Made by a program: the position numbers and the translations under genes
The notes under the pieces: generated by a model
The model's input: the letters and a program-made list of their open reading frames with translations, nothing else
What the model was told of the DNA's origin: nothing
The model's database searches: none
NCBI GenBank assembly: GCA_027310505.1
Contig: DAIDAS010000202.1
Location: forward strand, 1-5,603
Length of the DNA stretch: 5,603 bases
From: a bacterium
GTDB taxonomy: Bacteria > Pseudomonadota > Gammaproteobacteria > Burkholderiales > Methylophilaceae
Direction: 5' to 3'
Shown: positions 1-5,603 of the stretch, one piece after another
Layout of the letters: each line of letters begins with the position of its first letter
Numbering within the stretch: position 1 is the stretch's first letter

Positions 1-96
1 GGACTGTATGGCTCGGATGAGCAGCATCGCCTGGTGACCATCAATATTGCCACATGCCGCCTTAATGCTGCGGCGCCCTGGGGCTGCGCATCATGA
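1..96 (+). CDS. pilV: Minor pilin, C-terminal end (probably PilV), partial
   Basis: This is the last 31 codons of an open frame that enters from the left edge and ends at TGA 94-96. The translation runs from GLYGSDEQHRLV to AAAPWGCAS and contains two cysteines, 11 residues or so apart near the end, which could form the C-terminal disulfide common in minor pilins. The stop overlaps the pilW start codon as ATGA, so the two genes are probably translationally coupled. The name rests mainly on position: in type IVa minor-pilin operons of Beta- and Gammaproteobacteria the gene directly before pilW is usually pilV. The fragment is too short to confirm this, and the leader peptide and N-terminal helix that would identify a pilin lie outside the window. 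That it is a real coding end is well supported; the PilV identity is an inference. Confidence 0.62.
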   Translation, partial: GLYGSDEQHRLVTINIATCRLNAAAPWGCAS

Positions 97-1229
97 GAAT
101 CGCTGGCATCAATCCGTTTTCTGCTCCTGCCCGAACCATGCAGCACGGCATGTCGCTGATCGAGGTGTTGGTCGCCATGACTGTCGGGCTGTTGCTGTTG
201 ATTGCGCTAGGATCAATGATCATTGGCTCCACCCGTAGTTTCAAGGTGCAGGATAATTTCGCCCGCATGCAGGACAACGGTGCCTATGCGCTGAATGCCA
301 TCGGCCGCAGTATCCGTATGGCGGGTTTTTATGGAGTCGCCACGGGCGGCGCGCTTTACTCAGGCGCCTTGAGCGGTACGCTGGACGACAGTGCCAACCC
401 TTGTGGTGCGAACTTTATTGCCAATAATGCCGGCTTGCTCAGCGCGGGCATTGAGCCAATCATTGGACTTAACGGATTGACCAGTGCCACGGTGAACGCC
501 GCGTTGGGGTGCATCAACCCAGCCAATTTCGTCAGCAATAGTCCTGTCCTCATCGTGCGCAGCGCGGATGGAATCCCTGTGGCGCCTGCCAAGTTGCAGG
601 CTGATCGCGTTTACACCCAGTCTGACTGGTCCCTCTCCATCCTGTTTGCAGGCAGCGAATATGCAGGGTTGGGTAACGCAGAAAAAAGATGGGTTTTTAA
701 CGCGGCAGGGGCGATTGCCGAAGCACCCATATTTGAATACCAGCTATTCGCCTACTACCTTCGCCCTTGTAGCCATCCGACCGGAACAAATGGCACCGTG
801 TGCCAGGCAACGGATGATGGCGGCCAGCCAATTCCAACCCTGGTTCGGCAGGAGCTGGGCAGCGTGAACGCAGGGGTTACCAGCATGATGGAACAGGCTG
901 TTGCGGAGGGTGTCGAGCAAATCAATGTGATGTACGGCATCGATGCCAACACCAACAGTGTTGCCAATACCTCAAGGGACGGGGTTCCAGAGCAGTTCGT
1001 CACCGCCCCGACTGCTACGCAATGGCCACAGGTCGTGGAAGTGCGGGTCGCCGTACTGGTGCGCTCGCCTGAGCGACAACATGATTACAGCGATTCCGGA
1101 AAATCCTATGACCTCGGTGGCGGGGTGACTTTTACTTGTGCTGGCGATAATTGTCGCTACCACCGACACGTTTTTGCACAGACTTTTCAAGTGCGCAACC
1201 TTGCGCAACGCGCATGGAGGGCAGCATGA
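93..1229 (+). CDS. pilW: Type IV pilus minor pilin PilW
   Basis: This 378-residue protein is a minor pilin thought to sit at the pilus tip as part of the PilV-PilW-PilX-PilY1 priming complex. Residues 1-19 form a type III prepilin leader ending in H18-G19. Cleavage by prepilin peptidase would leave Met at +1 and Glu24 at the conserved +5 position. Residues 20 to about 46 are a hydrophobic helix (MSLIEVLVAMTVGLLLL), followed by the PilW signature QDNGAYALNAIGRSIRMAG (60-78). The C-terminal half holds EGVEQINVMYGIDANTNS (272-289), V-R-V-A-V-L-V-R (317-324) and a closing F-Q-V-R-N motif, all familiar from PilW proteins. Six cysteines (104, 140, 226, 237, 349, 354) could form disulfides in the periplasm. 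The start at 93 overlaps the upstream stop (ATGA), with only a weak CTGGGG about 10 bases before it. An internal ATG at 138 would leave just MQHG as leader and has no visible ribosome binding site. The stop overlaps the pilX start. Confidence 0.93.
   Translation: MRIAGINPFSAPARTMQHGMSLIEVLVAMTVGLLLLIALGSMIIGSTRSFKVQDNFARMQDNGAYALNAIGRSIRMAGFYGVATGGALYSGALSGTLDDSANPCGANFIANNAGLLSAGIEPIIGLNGLTSATVNAALGCINPANFVSNSPVLIVRSADGIPVAPAKLQADRVYTQSDWSLSILFAGSEYAGLGNAEKRWVFNAAGAIAEAPIFEYQLFAYYLRPCSHPTGTNGTVCQATDDGGQPIPTLVRQELGSVNAGVTSMMEQAVAEGVEQINVMYGIDANTNSVANTSRDGVPEQFVTAPTATQWPQVVEVRVAVLVRSPERQHDYSDSGKSYDLGGGVTFTCAGDNCRYHRHVFAQTFQVRNLAQRAWRAA
1216..1221 (+). promoter_or_regulatory. Ribosome binding site of pilX
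   Basis: GGAGGG lies inside the last codons of pilW, with four bases between it and the ATG at 1226. It is the strongest Shine-Dalgarno match in the window. It decides the pilX start in favour of 1226 over the in-frame ATG at 1151, which would place 25 extra residues in front of the prepilin leader. Confidence 0.85.
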
Positions 1230-1675
1230 AAACGCACCATCAACAACAGGGTGTCGTGCTGATCACCAGTTTGGTAGCACTCGTATTGCTCACGCTGATC
1301 GCCATTTCCACATTGAAGACCAGTGTGATGGAACTCAAGATCGGTGGCGCCCACCACATCGCCCTTCGTAACCTGTCCAATGCCGAAGCCGCGATCCAGC
1401 AGTTCATGAACGCCAACCGCAACAACTATACCCATGATGGAACCGCATTCGTAGGCACGACAACCGGGTCTTACGGTGCCGATGTCACGGTCACACCACG
1501 CAAGATCTCATGCCATGACAACTGTGGCGAAGGTACCGGAAATAGCTGCGGCAATGAAACCCTTGCGCTGGTTTTTGACTTGGCAGGCGATGCGGAAGAC
1601 CCGGTTTTTGCAGGGAGAGCAGTCGTGCATCAGGGAGCCAGTGCTACCGTGGCAGGAAATGTCAGTGGTTGCTAA
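1226..1675 (+). CDS. pilX: Type IV pilus minor pilin PilX
   Basis: This is a 149-residue minor pilin of the PilX type. In the family it joins PilV and PilW in the complex that initiates pilus assembly and displays PilY1. The leader MKTHHQQQG is basic and polar and ends in Gly9. The mature protein would begin VVLITSLVALVLLTLIAIST, a hydrophobic helix. The +5 residue is Thr14 rather than the usual Glu; PilX and its type II secretion counterpart GspK are, from memory, known to lack this Glu, which fits a tip position. After the helix, LRNLSNAEAAIQQF (48-61) matches the family's conserved AFxAAEAA segment. Four cysteines (96, 100, 108, 149) could pair after export, the last being the C-terminal residue. 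The protein is somewhat shorter than the usual 160-200 residues, mainly in the C-terminal half, which I do not recognise. Its start overlaps the pilW stop as ATGA and has a strong ribosome binding site, so coupling to pilW is likely. Confidence 0.88.
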   Translation: MKTHHQQQGVVLITSLVALVLLTLIAISTLKTSVMELKIGGAHHIALRNLSNAEAAIQQFMNANRNNYTHDGTAFVGTTTGSYGADVTVTPRKISCHDNCGEGTGNSCGNETLALVFDLAGDAEDPVFAGRAVVHQGASATVAGNVSGC

Positions 1676-1739
1676 CGCATAAAAATCAATCAATTCAATC
1701 GGTAATAGTCTGTATTCAGGGAAATGCCAAGGGGGCATC
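1676..1739 (+). promoter_or_regulatory. pilX-pilY1 intergenic spacer with hairpin at the pilY1 ribosome binding site
   Basis: This is the only gap between genes in the window. Its left part (about 1681-1700) is A/T-rich with the repeated word AATCAAT. Its right end carries AAGGGGG (1729-1735), four bases before the ATG at 1740, which is the likely Shine-Dalgarno sequence. ATGCC (1724-1728) can pair with GGCAT (1734-1738), leaving AAGGG in a five-base loop, so the site lies partly in the loop and partly in the stem. I see no stem followed by a T run that would act as a terminator, and no convincing -35/-10 pair. pilY1 is therefore probably read from the operon transcript but without the stop/start coupling of the upstream genes. 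Confidence 0.6.
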
Positions 1740-4700
1740 ATGAGGCTGGAACAAAATCCTGCACGGAAGAGCGAAAAGGTGAAGCGCGGAATCGCCTGGG
1801 CGTTGATTACATCGCTGCTCAATCCTGCATTCATGGTGCCAGCCTCGCTGTATTCATCCACGGCGCAAGCGCGGGATACCGATATTTACCTGGCAGCAAA
1901 CTATTCCGGTGGGGTTGCCAGGCCGGCCGTGATGTTCATTCTGGATACTTCGGATTCGATGAATACGCCTGAGCCGTGGCGGGAATACGATGCCGATCAT
2001 TATGACTCTCACGTCGAATACCTGTGGAATAGCCCGAATTACATCAACACCGTATCAACCGCAGACCCTTCCGGTGGGTTGCCAGTGGCAGGTAGTTCGG
2101 GGAGCACGTTCGTGTATGGAGGTAACAGCAATTCCCCGGCGGATGCCCGCACGATGCTGGGTGATTCCGGATGGTGGGTGCGCAAGGGCTACGATCAAGG
2201 GGTGCTGACCGGCACAGGTTTGCGTGATGCCGCATTGGCTTACGCCAGTGGCACACGGCCTGGTGACCCCGATCCGCGAAAGCTATACCGTCATTATGCC
2301 TGGTCGAATAGTACGGACTGCGGAGCGGAATGTCGCTGGCGTGGCGGCGGCATGTTCCTCTACTGGGTGCCGCTGGAAGGTCGTGCCGCAAATGATCCTG
2401 CCGTTGAGAATGACGCACGTCTGCGTTCGGACAGCTTTAACAAGATATGGGGCACTGCTGCAATTAACCAACTAGGGAACACGAATCCGAGTACTTGGCC
2501 TATCAAGCGCGGAGGCATTTTTTTCGGTTATGCACAAACAGGTGGCAATGACCCTTATGTGGATTACCGCAGCTTCAACAAATGCCAGACATCGCTTGCG
2601 CAACTCGAGCCTTCAACCGTCTACGCGCCTTCATCGCAGCCTCAGAACGCCGGAAAGATGCTTGATCAGCGGTGGGTACGCTGGGGGCGTTATCTGGGCC
2701 TGGATGACAGTCGGGCCAGTTTCGGCCCCGACCCGAAAGATTTGGATTTGCATGATCCTAACCCATCTGGCTTCCCCGGCAACCATGCCGGGATTGCCGG
2801 GTATTCAGGCGGATATCTCGCAGGGCTGCGGGACAGGAATCAGTGGCCGCATTGTGATTTCAACAATCCGACACTGCCTGTGCGTACACGCATTGACACT
2901 GGCGACGTGGGCAAAGTCGATCCTGGTGATTCCTACGCCGGTTGGGCAAATCTGGCCCCGGATTATGGCGGCTACACTTTTGCCTGGCATCGCACGAGTA
3001 ACGAATATGGGGGTGACACCTGTAACAGTTGGTCAAACAGCAAGTCGCTGCTGGATAACGCTATCCGTATTTATTATCCGAACAGCGCTACACATCCGAC
3101 GGGCGCTAATCTTGGTGAAGCCGCCTGGTATTTGAAGAGATATTTCCCGGTTCCTGAGTATTACGACAGCCCCAGCACCGTGAGCGTAGCGTCTGGTGGA
3201 ACCCCCGGAACGGCGGTGACGAAGACGCGTTATTGCTCTGCTGCCGGTCAGACCACGGTTTACGATGCCAAGGGCAATAAGCGTTCTTGGGGCGGTACAT
3301 GTCAACCCAACGGAGGTTCCGACGATTCCTGCAATGACCGGGTCGGCAGTTGCCAGTGCAGCAGCAGTGATCCGGTGGCATGTGCCGCCGCGGCTGACCC
3401 AGCCGCTTGCAGTTTTGACAACACCACAGAATTTTATACCCGTGACAACAAGGATTGCGGTTGGGATAGTGGCCGCAAGCTATTGCAAGCCACCTACAGT
3501 GGCTGTGGCTGGAACGGACGTGCTTCGCATTACATCGAATCCGACGGCACCTATTATTACGGAGGGGCCTGTACAGGATCCTGTACAGGCGAGCTTTGTC
3601 CAGCGTCTGTCAATGGCGGCCAAAATTACTGTAATGAAAGTACGAACGGTACAAAAACAGTCGGCTCGCTTGTTTTTTCCAAATATCGAACAGATTCGAT
3701 TACGGCAGGATGCAGTTCAAAACCCGCACAGACATATTGGTATGGTGGCAACTGTGTAGGCAGCCTGCGTGATGTGACTTCGCCTTATACCTCGACGCCA
3801 CCCGCATATTCCACTAATCAGGCAGCAGCTTGCAACGAATCTACGAGTGGCACCCAGAACATCAACGGCGTTGATTATTTCAAGGTCAGAACCGATAACG
3901 GTACCGCTGGCTGCAGCGACAGGGCCGATACGAACAGTACCTGCAGTGGCGTTTTGGGTTCCAGTTGCAATACCTGCTCGAGTCGATCAATCAGTACTAC
4001 GGTAGGTGCGACCTCGGGTACCAATTCAATTTATACCGTCTATAACCGCGCCGGGACTGGTGACGCCATGTCTTACGTGGATTGCAAGGCCGACGATGGC
4101 ACTGTGGGCAATCCTGCCGGCAGTTATCTGCGCAATTCGTGGTCTCGGCCATCAGATTTTGGTACAGACAATAACGACAATACTGCCGCCGACAACAATA
4201 ACAATGCCTATTCCTCCCAGTCTTCACATGCCATACCCGATGCAAATGTTCCACCGATCAATATCTACCATCCTAATTATCTGAACTGGAAGTTCGGGGC
4301 AAAGGCCTGTCGGGCAGCGGATAACTCGCTGATTACCTCGGCTGGTAGCTTGGGGGGGGCGACCACCTGCCGGCCGATCGGCCGCAAGACGCGCTTGCAG
4401 ATTGCCAAAGATGCGTTGGTCAATCTGGTCAAGATAACCGATGGTGTCGATTTTGGATTGATGGTTTTCAATAAACTCGACACTAACCTCAATACACAGG
4501 GGGGAAATGTCGCTGCTGGCATCAAAAAGATGGGGGCAACCTGCGACACCACCCCAACTGCAGATTGTGCCAATCGCACTGCGCTGATCAAAGCGATCAA
4601 TGCAATGCAGGCAACGGCGCAAACACCGTTGACGGAGACAATGTATGAAGCGTATCTCTATTTCGCGGGTCAAACGCCATACTTTGGCACCAATACCTCC

Positions 4701-5603
4701 CTTGGGGTGACGGCATCCACTTCAGTGGCTCGTGGCGGCGGCACGGTAACGGATGGACGCGATACCTCGGTGATTGATGCTTCAGATAGATACATTACCC
4801 CAGTTGTTTCCAATCCTAATCCAGGCAGCCCTGCACCATGCCAGAAGAACTATGTGGTCCTGATTTCAGACGGAGGGCCGGAAAACGACGTGTCAGCGGA
4901 TACCCAGATCAAGCGATTGACGCAGACAATTTCGGGTAATACTTACGCGACAATGCAGGGCACAACGTCACATCAGTTTGAGAAAGCACCTGGGCAGCCT
5001 TATTCGCCGATCGATAGCCAGAGCGTGGGGGATTATGTCTGGCTGGATGAATTGACATATTTCATGGCTAACGCGGATATGAGCCCGGATGTTGCCGGGG
5101 TTCAGTCCGTCAATACTTATACCATCGGCTTCGCAGGCGGGTCGACTGAGGTTCTGGAAAATGCTGCGATAGAAGGCAAAGGTAATTACCAGATAGCTGA
5201 GGATAGTGCAGAGCTGAAAACCGCGTTAAGCACGGTTTTTGAAAAAATTCGGGACTGGAATCCGAGTGCGGCGGCTGCTTCAGTGCCTGTTTCTGCCTTC
5301 AATCGTGCTGAAAATGCTGACGAAGTCTACCTGGCATTCTTTGGCCCGACACTCACGAGCAGTTGGGGGGGGACGGTAAAGAAGTACAAGATTGGGCTGG
5401 ATGCCACGACGTGTGGCGATGTTCCGGATCCGATGAACCCCACCGGACCAAGAGTGCCTTTGAGTTTCTGCCTGACCGGCCAGAAGGATTATGGCGCTGG
5501 ACTGAAGAATGTCATCGAATCCGACGTCAACCTGGTGACCCGCGAAATCGAGTCCAAGGTGAAGAATGACGCTGAGAGCTTCTGGTTCAATGTTCCTGGG
5601 GGG
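1740..5603 (+). CDS. pilY1: Type IV pilus tip adhesin PilY1 (PilC-like), N-terminal 1288 residues, partial
   Basis: One frame stays open from ATG 1740 to the right edge, so at least 1288 residues are encoded and the C-terminus is missing. PilY1 proteins are secreted to the pilus tip, where they act in adhesion, pilus extension and surface sensing. Residues 1-44 look like a Sec signal peptide: basic start (RKSEKVKR), hydrophobic core, and a likely cleavage after AQA (42-44). A von Willebrand factor A domain begins with PAVMFILDTSDSM (62-74), whose D69-T-S71-D-S73 is the metal-binding DxSxS motif. It resumes at TRLQIAKDALVNLVK (884-898) and GVDFGLMVFN (902-911), then QTPLTETM (Thr962), VVLISDGGPEND (Asp1044) and NTYTIGF (1125-1131), ending near residue 1170. 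Between the two halves lies an insertion of about 800 residues with a cysteine-rich repeat block (499-782). HPNYLNW (844-850) matches the NYLN motif that precedes the second vWA part in other PilY1 proteins. From about 1187, DEVYLAFF and SSWGGTVKKYKIGL mark the start of the C-terminal beta-propeller. The gene follows pilX after 64 bp. Confidence 0.94.
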   Translation, partial: MRLEQNPARKSEKVKRGIAWALITSLLNPAFMVPASLYSSTAQARDTDIYLAANYSGGVARPAVMFILDTSDSMNTPEPWREYDADHYDSHVEYLWNSPNYINTVSTADPSGGLPVAGSSGSTFVYGGNSNSPADARTMLGDSGWWVRKGYDQGVLTGTGLRDAALAYASGTRPGDPDPRKLYRHYAWSNSTDCGAECRWRGGGMFLYWVPLEGRAANDPAVENDARLRSDSFNKIWGTAAINQLGNTNPSTWPIKRGGIFFGYAQTGGNDPYVDYRSFNKCQTSLAQLEPSTVYAPSSQPQNAGKMLDQRWVRWGRYLGLDDSRASFGPDPKDLDLHDPNPSGFPGNHAGIAGYSGGYLAGLRDRNQWPHCDFNNPTLPVRTRIDTGDVGKVDPGDSYAGWANLAPDYGGYTFAWHRTSNEYGGDTCNSWSNSKSLLDNAIRIYYPNSATHPTGANLGEAAWYLKRYFPVPEYYDSPSTVSVASGGTPGTAVTKTRYCSAAGQTTVYDAKGNKRSWGGTCQPNGGSDDSCNDRVGSCQCSSSDPVACAAAADPAACSFDNTTEFYTRDNKDCGWDSGRKLLQATYSGCGWNGRASHYIESDGTYYYGGACTGSCTGELCPASVNGGQNYCNESTNGTKTVGSLVFSKYRTDSITAGCSSKPAQTYWYGGNCVGSLRDVTSPYTSTPPAYSTNQAAACNESTSGTQNINGVDYFKVRTDNGTAGCSDRADTNSTCSGVLGSSCNTCSSRSISTTVGATSGTNSIYTVYNRAGTGDAMSYVDCKADDGTVGNPAGSYLRNSWSRPSDFGTDNNDNTAADNNNNAYSSQSSHAIPDANVPPINIYHPNYLNWKFGAKACRAADNSLITSAGSLGGATTCRPIGRKTRLQIAKDALVNLVKITDGVDFGLMVFNKLDTNLNTQGGNVAAGIKKMGATCDTTPTADCANRTALIKAINAMQATAQTPLTETMYEAYLYFAGQTPYFGTNTSLGVTASTSVARGGGTVTDGRDTSVIDASDRYITPVVSNPNPGSPAPCQKNYVVLISDGGPENDVSADTQIKRLTQTISGNTYATMQGTTSHQFEKAPGQPYSPIDSQSVGDYVWLDELTYFMANADMSPDVAGVQSVNTYTIGFAGGSTEVLENAAIEGKGNYQIAEDSAELKTALSTVFEKIRDWNPSAAAASVPVSAFNRAENADEVYLAFFGPTLTSSWGGTVKKYKIGLDATTCGDVPDPMNPTGPRVPLSFCLTGQKDYGAGLKNVIESDVNLVTREIESKVKNDAESFWFNVPGG
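1920..1961 (+). other. First strand and DxSxS metal-site motif of the split vWA domain in PilY1
   Basis: Residues 61-74 read RPAVMFILDTSDSM, a hydrophobic beta strand running directly into D69-T-S71-D-S73. This is the first motif of the metal-ion-dependent adhesion site (MIDAS) of von Willebrand factor A folds, and all three coordinating positions are present. It lies 17 residues after the predicted signal cleavage site, so it would be near the N-terminus of the mature protein. Confidence 0.88.
3234..4085 (+). repeat. Cysteine-rich block with degenerate protein repeats inside PilY1
   Basis: Residues 499-782 contain 21 cysteines in 284 residues, against about five in the preceding 498. The clearest repeat pair is residues 631-658 and 698-725. 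Both begin CNEST, have KxRTD at the same offset, end TAGC, and are 28 residues long with no gaps; I count 15 identities. A second recurring element ends in an aromatic residue followed by GGxC: SWGGTC (517-521 region), YYYGGAC (605-611) and YWYGGNC (666-672). In the first two the preceding cysteine is exactly 22 residues earlier (C499-C521 and C589-C611). The copies use different synonymous codons, so the duplication is old rather than a recent array expansion. In the periplasm these cysteines would probably form disulfides. I do not recognise the fold. Confidence 0.8.
3567..3590. repeat. 24-bp perfect palindrome made of two tandem palindromic units
   Basis: The segment is self-complementary over 24 bases with no loop. 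It contains the 10-base palindrome CCTGTACAGG at 3568-3577 and a second copy at 3580-3589 that share a central GGATCC. It covers exactly eight codons of pilY1, residues 610-617 (ACTGSCTG), so it also encodes a short direct peptide repeat, C-T-G. It could be a by-product of a local duplication in the cysteine-rich block. Confidence 0.85.
4164..4208 (+). other. Asn/Asp-rich low-complexity linker in PilY1
   Basis: Residues 809-823 read TDNNDNTAADNNNNA, with 11 of 15 positions Asn or Asp, coded by GAC, AAT and AAC runs. The segment separates the cysteine-rich block from the HPNYLNW motif and the second part of the vWA domain, so it is probably a flexible linker. Asp/Asn spacing of this sort can also bind calcium, but it does not match a standard EF-hand loop. 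Confidence 0.6.
4352..4359 (+). repeat. G8 homopolymer tract in pilY1 (first)
   Basis: Eight consecutive G bases encode part of Leu871-Gly872-Gly873-Ala874 using two GGG codons. Gain of one base would shift the frame to a stop at 4472-4474, and loss of one base to a stop at 4435-4437. Both would cut the protein within the vWA domain, just after it resumes. Confidence 0.9.
4389..5249 (+). other. Second part of the split vWA domain in PilY1
   Basis: Residues 884-1170 supply the rest of the vWA fold. In order these are an amphipathic helix (TRLQIAKDALVNLVK), strand GLMVFN, the MIDAS threonine in QTPLTETM (Thr962), a strand with the MIDAS aspartate (VVLISDGGPEND, Asp1044), strand NTYTIGF, and a last helix with YQIAEDSAELKTALSTVFEKI. 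The order and spacing match the vWA of PilY1 proteins, although about 130 residues lie between strand GLMVFN and the Asp1044 strand, with an additional Gly/Thr-rich loop (981-1033). Confidence 0.85.
5365..5372 (+). repeat. G8 homopolymer tract in pilY1 (second)
   Basis: Eight consecutive G bases span Trp1209-Gly1210-Gly1211, again with two GGG codons, in the conserved W-x-G segment at the start of the beta-propeller. Loss of one base would give a stop almost at once at 5377-5379. Gain of one base would open a frame that ends at 5567-5569 after about 65 unrelated residues. Confidence 0.9.

Noticed and set aside
1151..1225. A longer pilX starting at the upstream in-frame ATG
   Set aside because: It would put 25 unrelated residues before the MKTHHQQQG prepilin leader and overlap pilW by 79 bases. 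The GGAGGG site at 1216-1221 fits the ATG at 1226.
1676..1739. A terminator or separate promoter between pilX and pilY1
   Set aside because: There is no G/C-rich stem followed by a T run, and no -35/-10 pair with good spacing. The A/T-rich stretch alone is not enough to call a promoter.
2530..3135. A 201-codon open frame on the + strand in a different frame
   Set aside because: It lies wholly inside pilY1, whose own frame is open throughout with recognisable family motifs. The alternative translation is rich in Arg, Thr and Ile with no domain, and looks like a shadow of the G/C-rich coding frame.
3265..3759. A 164-codon open frame on the + strand within the cysteine-rich part of pilY1
   Set aside because: It is out of frame with pilY1, has no ribosome binding site, and its translation has no recognisable features. 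The pilY1 frame here shows protein-level repeats, which proves which frame is translated.
4224..4673. A 149-codon reverse-strand open frame opposite the pilY1 vWA region
   Set aside because: The + strand encodes conserved vWA strands and metal-site residues across this stretch. The antisense product has no family signature and no flanking signals.
5363..5569. A 68-codon + strand open frame near the right edge
   Set aside because: It is the +1 frame of pilY1 across the second G8 tract and would be read only after a slip. It has no start signal of its own.

Overview
The window is a piece of a type IVa pilus minor-pilin operon, all on the + strand. In order it holds the last 31 codons of a gene that is probably pilV, complete pilW, complete pilX, and the first 1288 codons of a very large pilY1 that runs off the right edge. 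The gene order pilV-pilW-pilX-pilY1, the type III prepilin leaders and the PilW/PilX/PilY1 sequence signatures are typical of Beta- and Gammaproteobacteria. I lean towards a betaproteobacterium, but nothing in the window fixes the genus. I see no RNA gene, mobile element, CRISPR array or convincing terminator, and the left edge falls inside the operon, so the main promoter is probably upstream.

Layout: pilV (1-96) and pilW (93-1229) share an ATGA stop/start overlap. PilW and pilX (1226-1675) share another, with a clear GGAGGG ribosome binding site. A 64-bp gap (1676-1739) follows. It contains an A/T-rich stretch and a small hairpin with part of the Shine-Dalgarno sequence in its loop. PilY1 then starts at 1740 and stays open in one frame to 5603 without a stop.

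Function: by family knowledge, the minor pilins PilV, PilW and PilX form a priming complex at the tip of the type IV pilus and carry PilY1, a secreted calcium-dependent adhesin and mechanosensor, to the fibre tip. PilW and PilX both have the short basic leader, Gly and hydrophobic N-helix expected of prepilin peptidase (PilD) substrates. PilX lacks the usual Glu at mature position 5. PilY1 has a Sec-type signal peptide instead.

The most unusual part is PilY1. Its von Willebrand factor A (vWA) fold is split. The first strand and the DxSxS metal-site motif lie at residues 61-74. The next canonical vWA elements resume only near residues 884-907, after roughly 770-810 intervening residues. Within that insertion is a block of about 284 residues with 21 cysteines, built at least partly from degenerate repeats. 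After it, all other expected metal-site motifs are present. The gene also has two G8 homopolymer tracts, and a one-base slip at either would truncate the protein. This recalls the poly-G phase variation known for the neisserial PilY1 homologue PilC.
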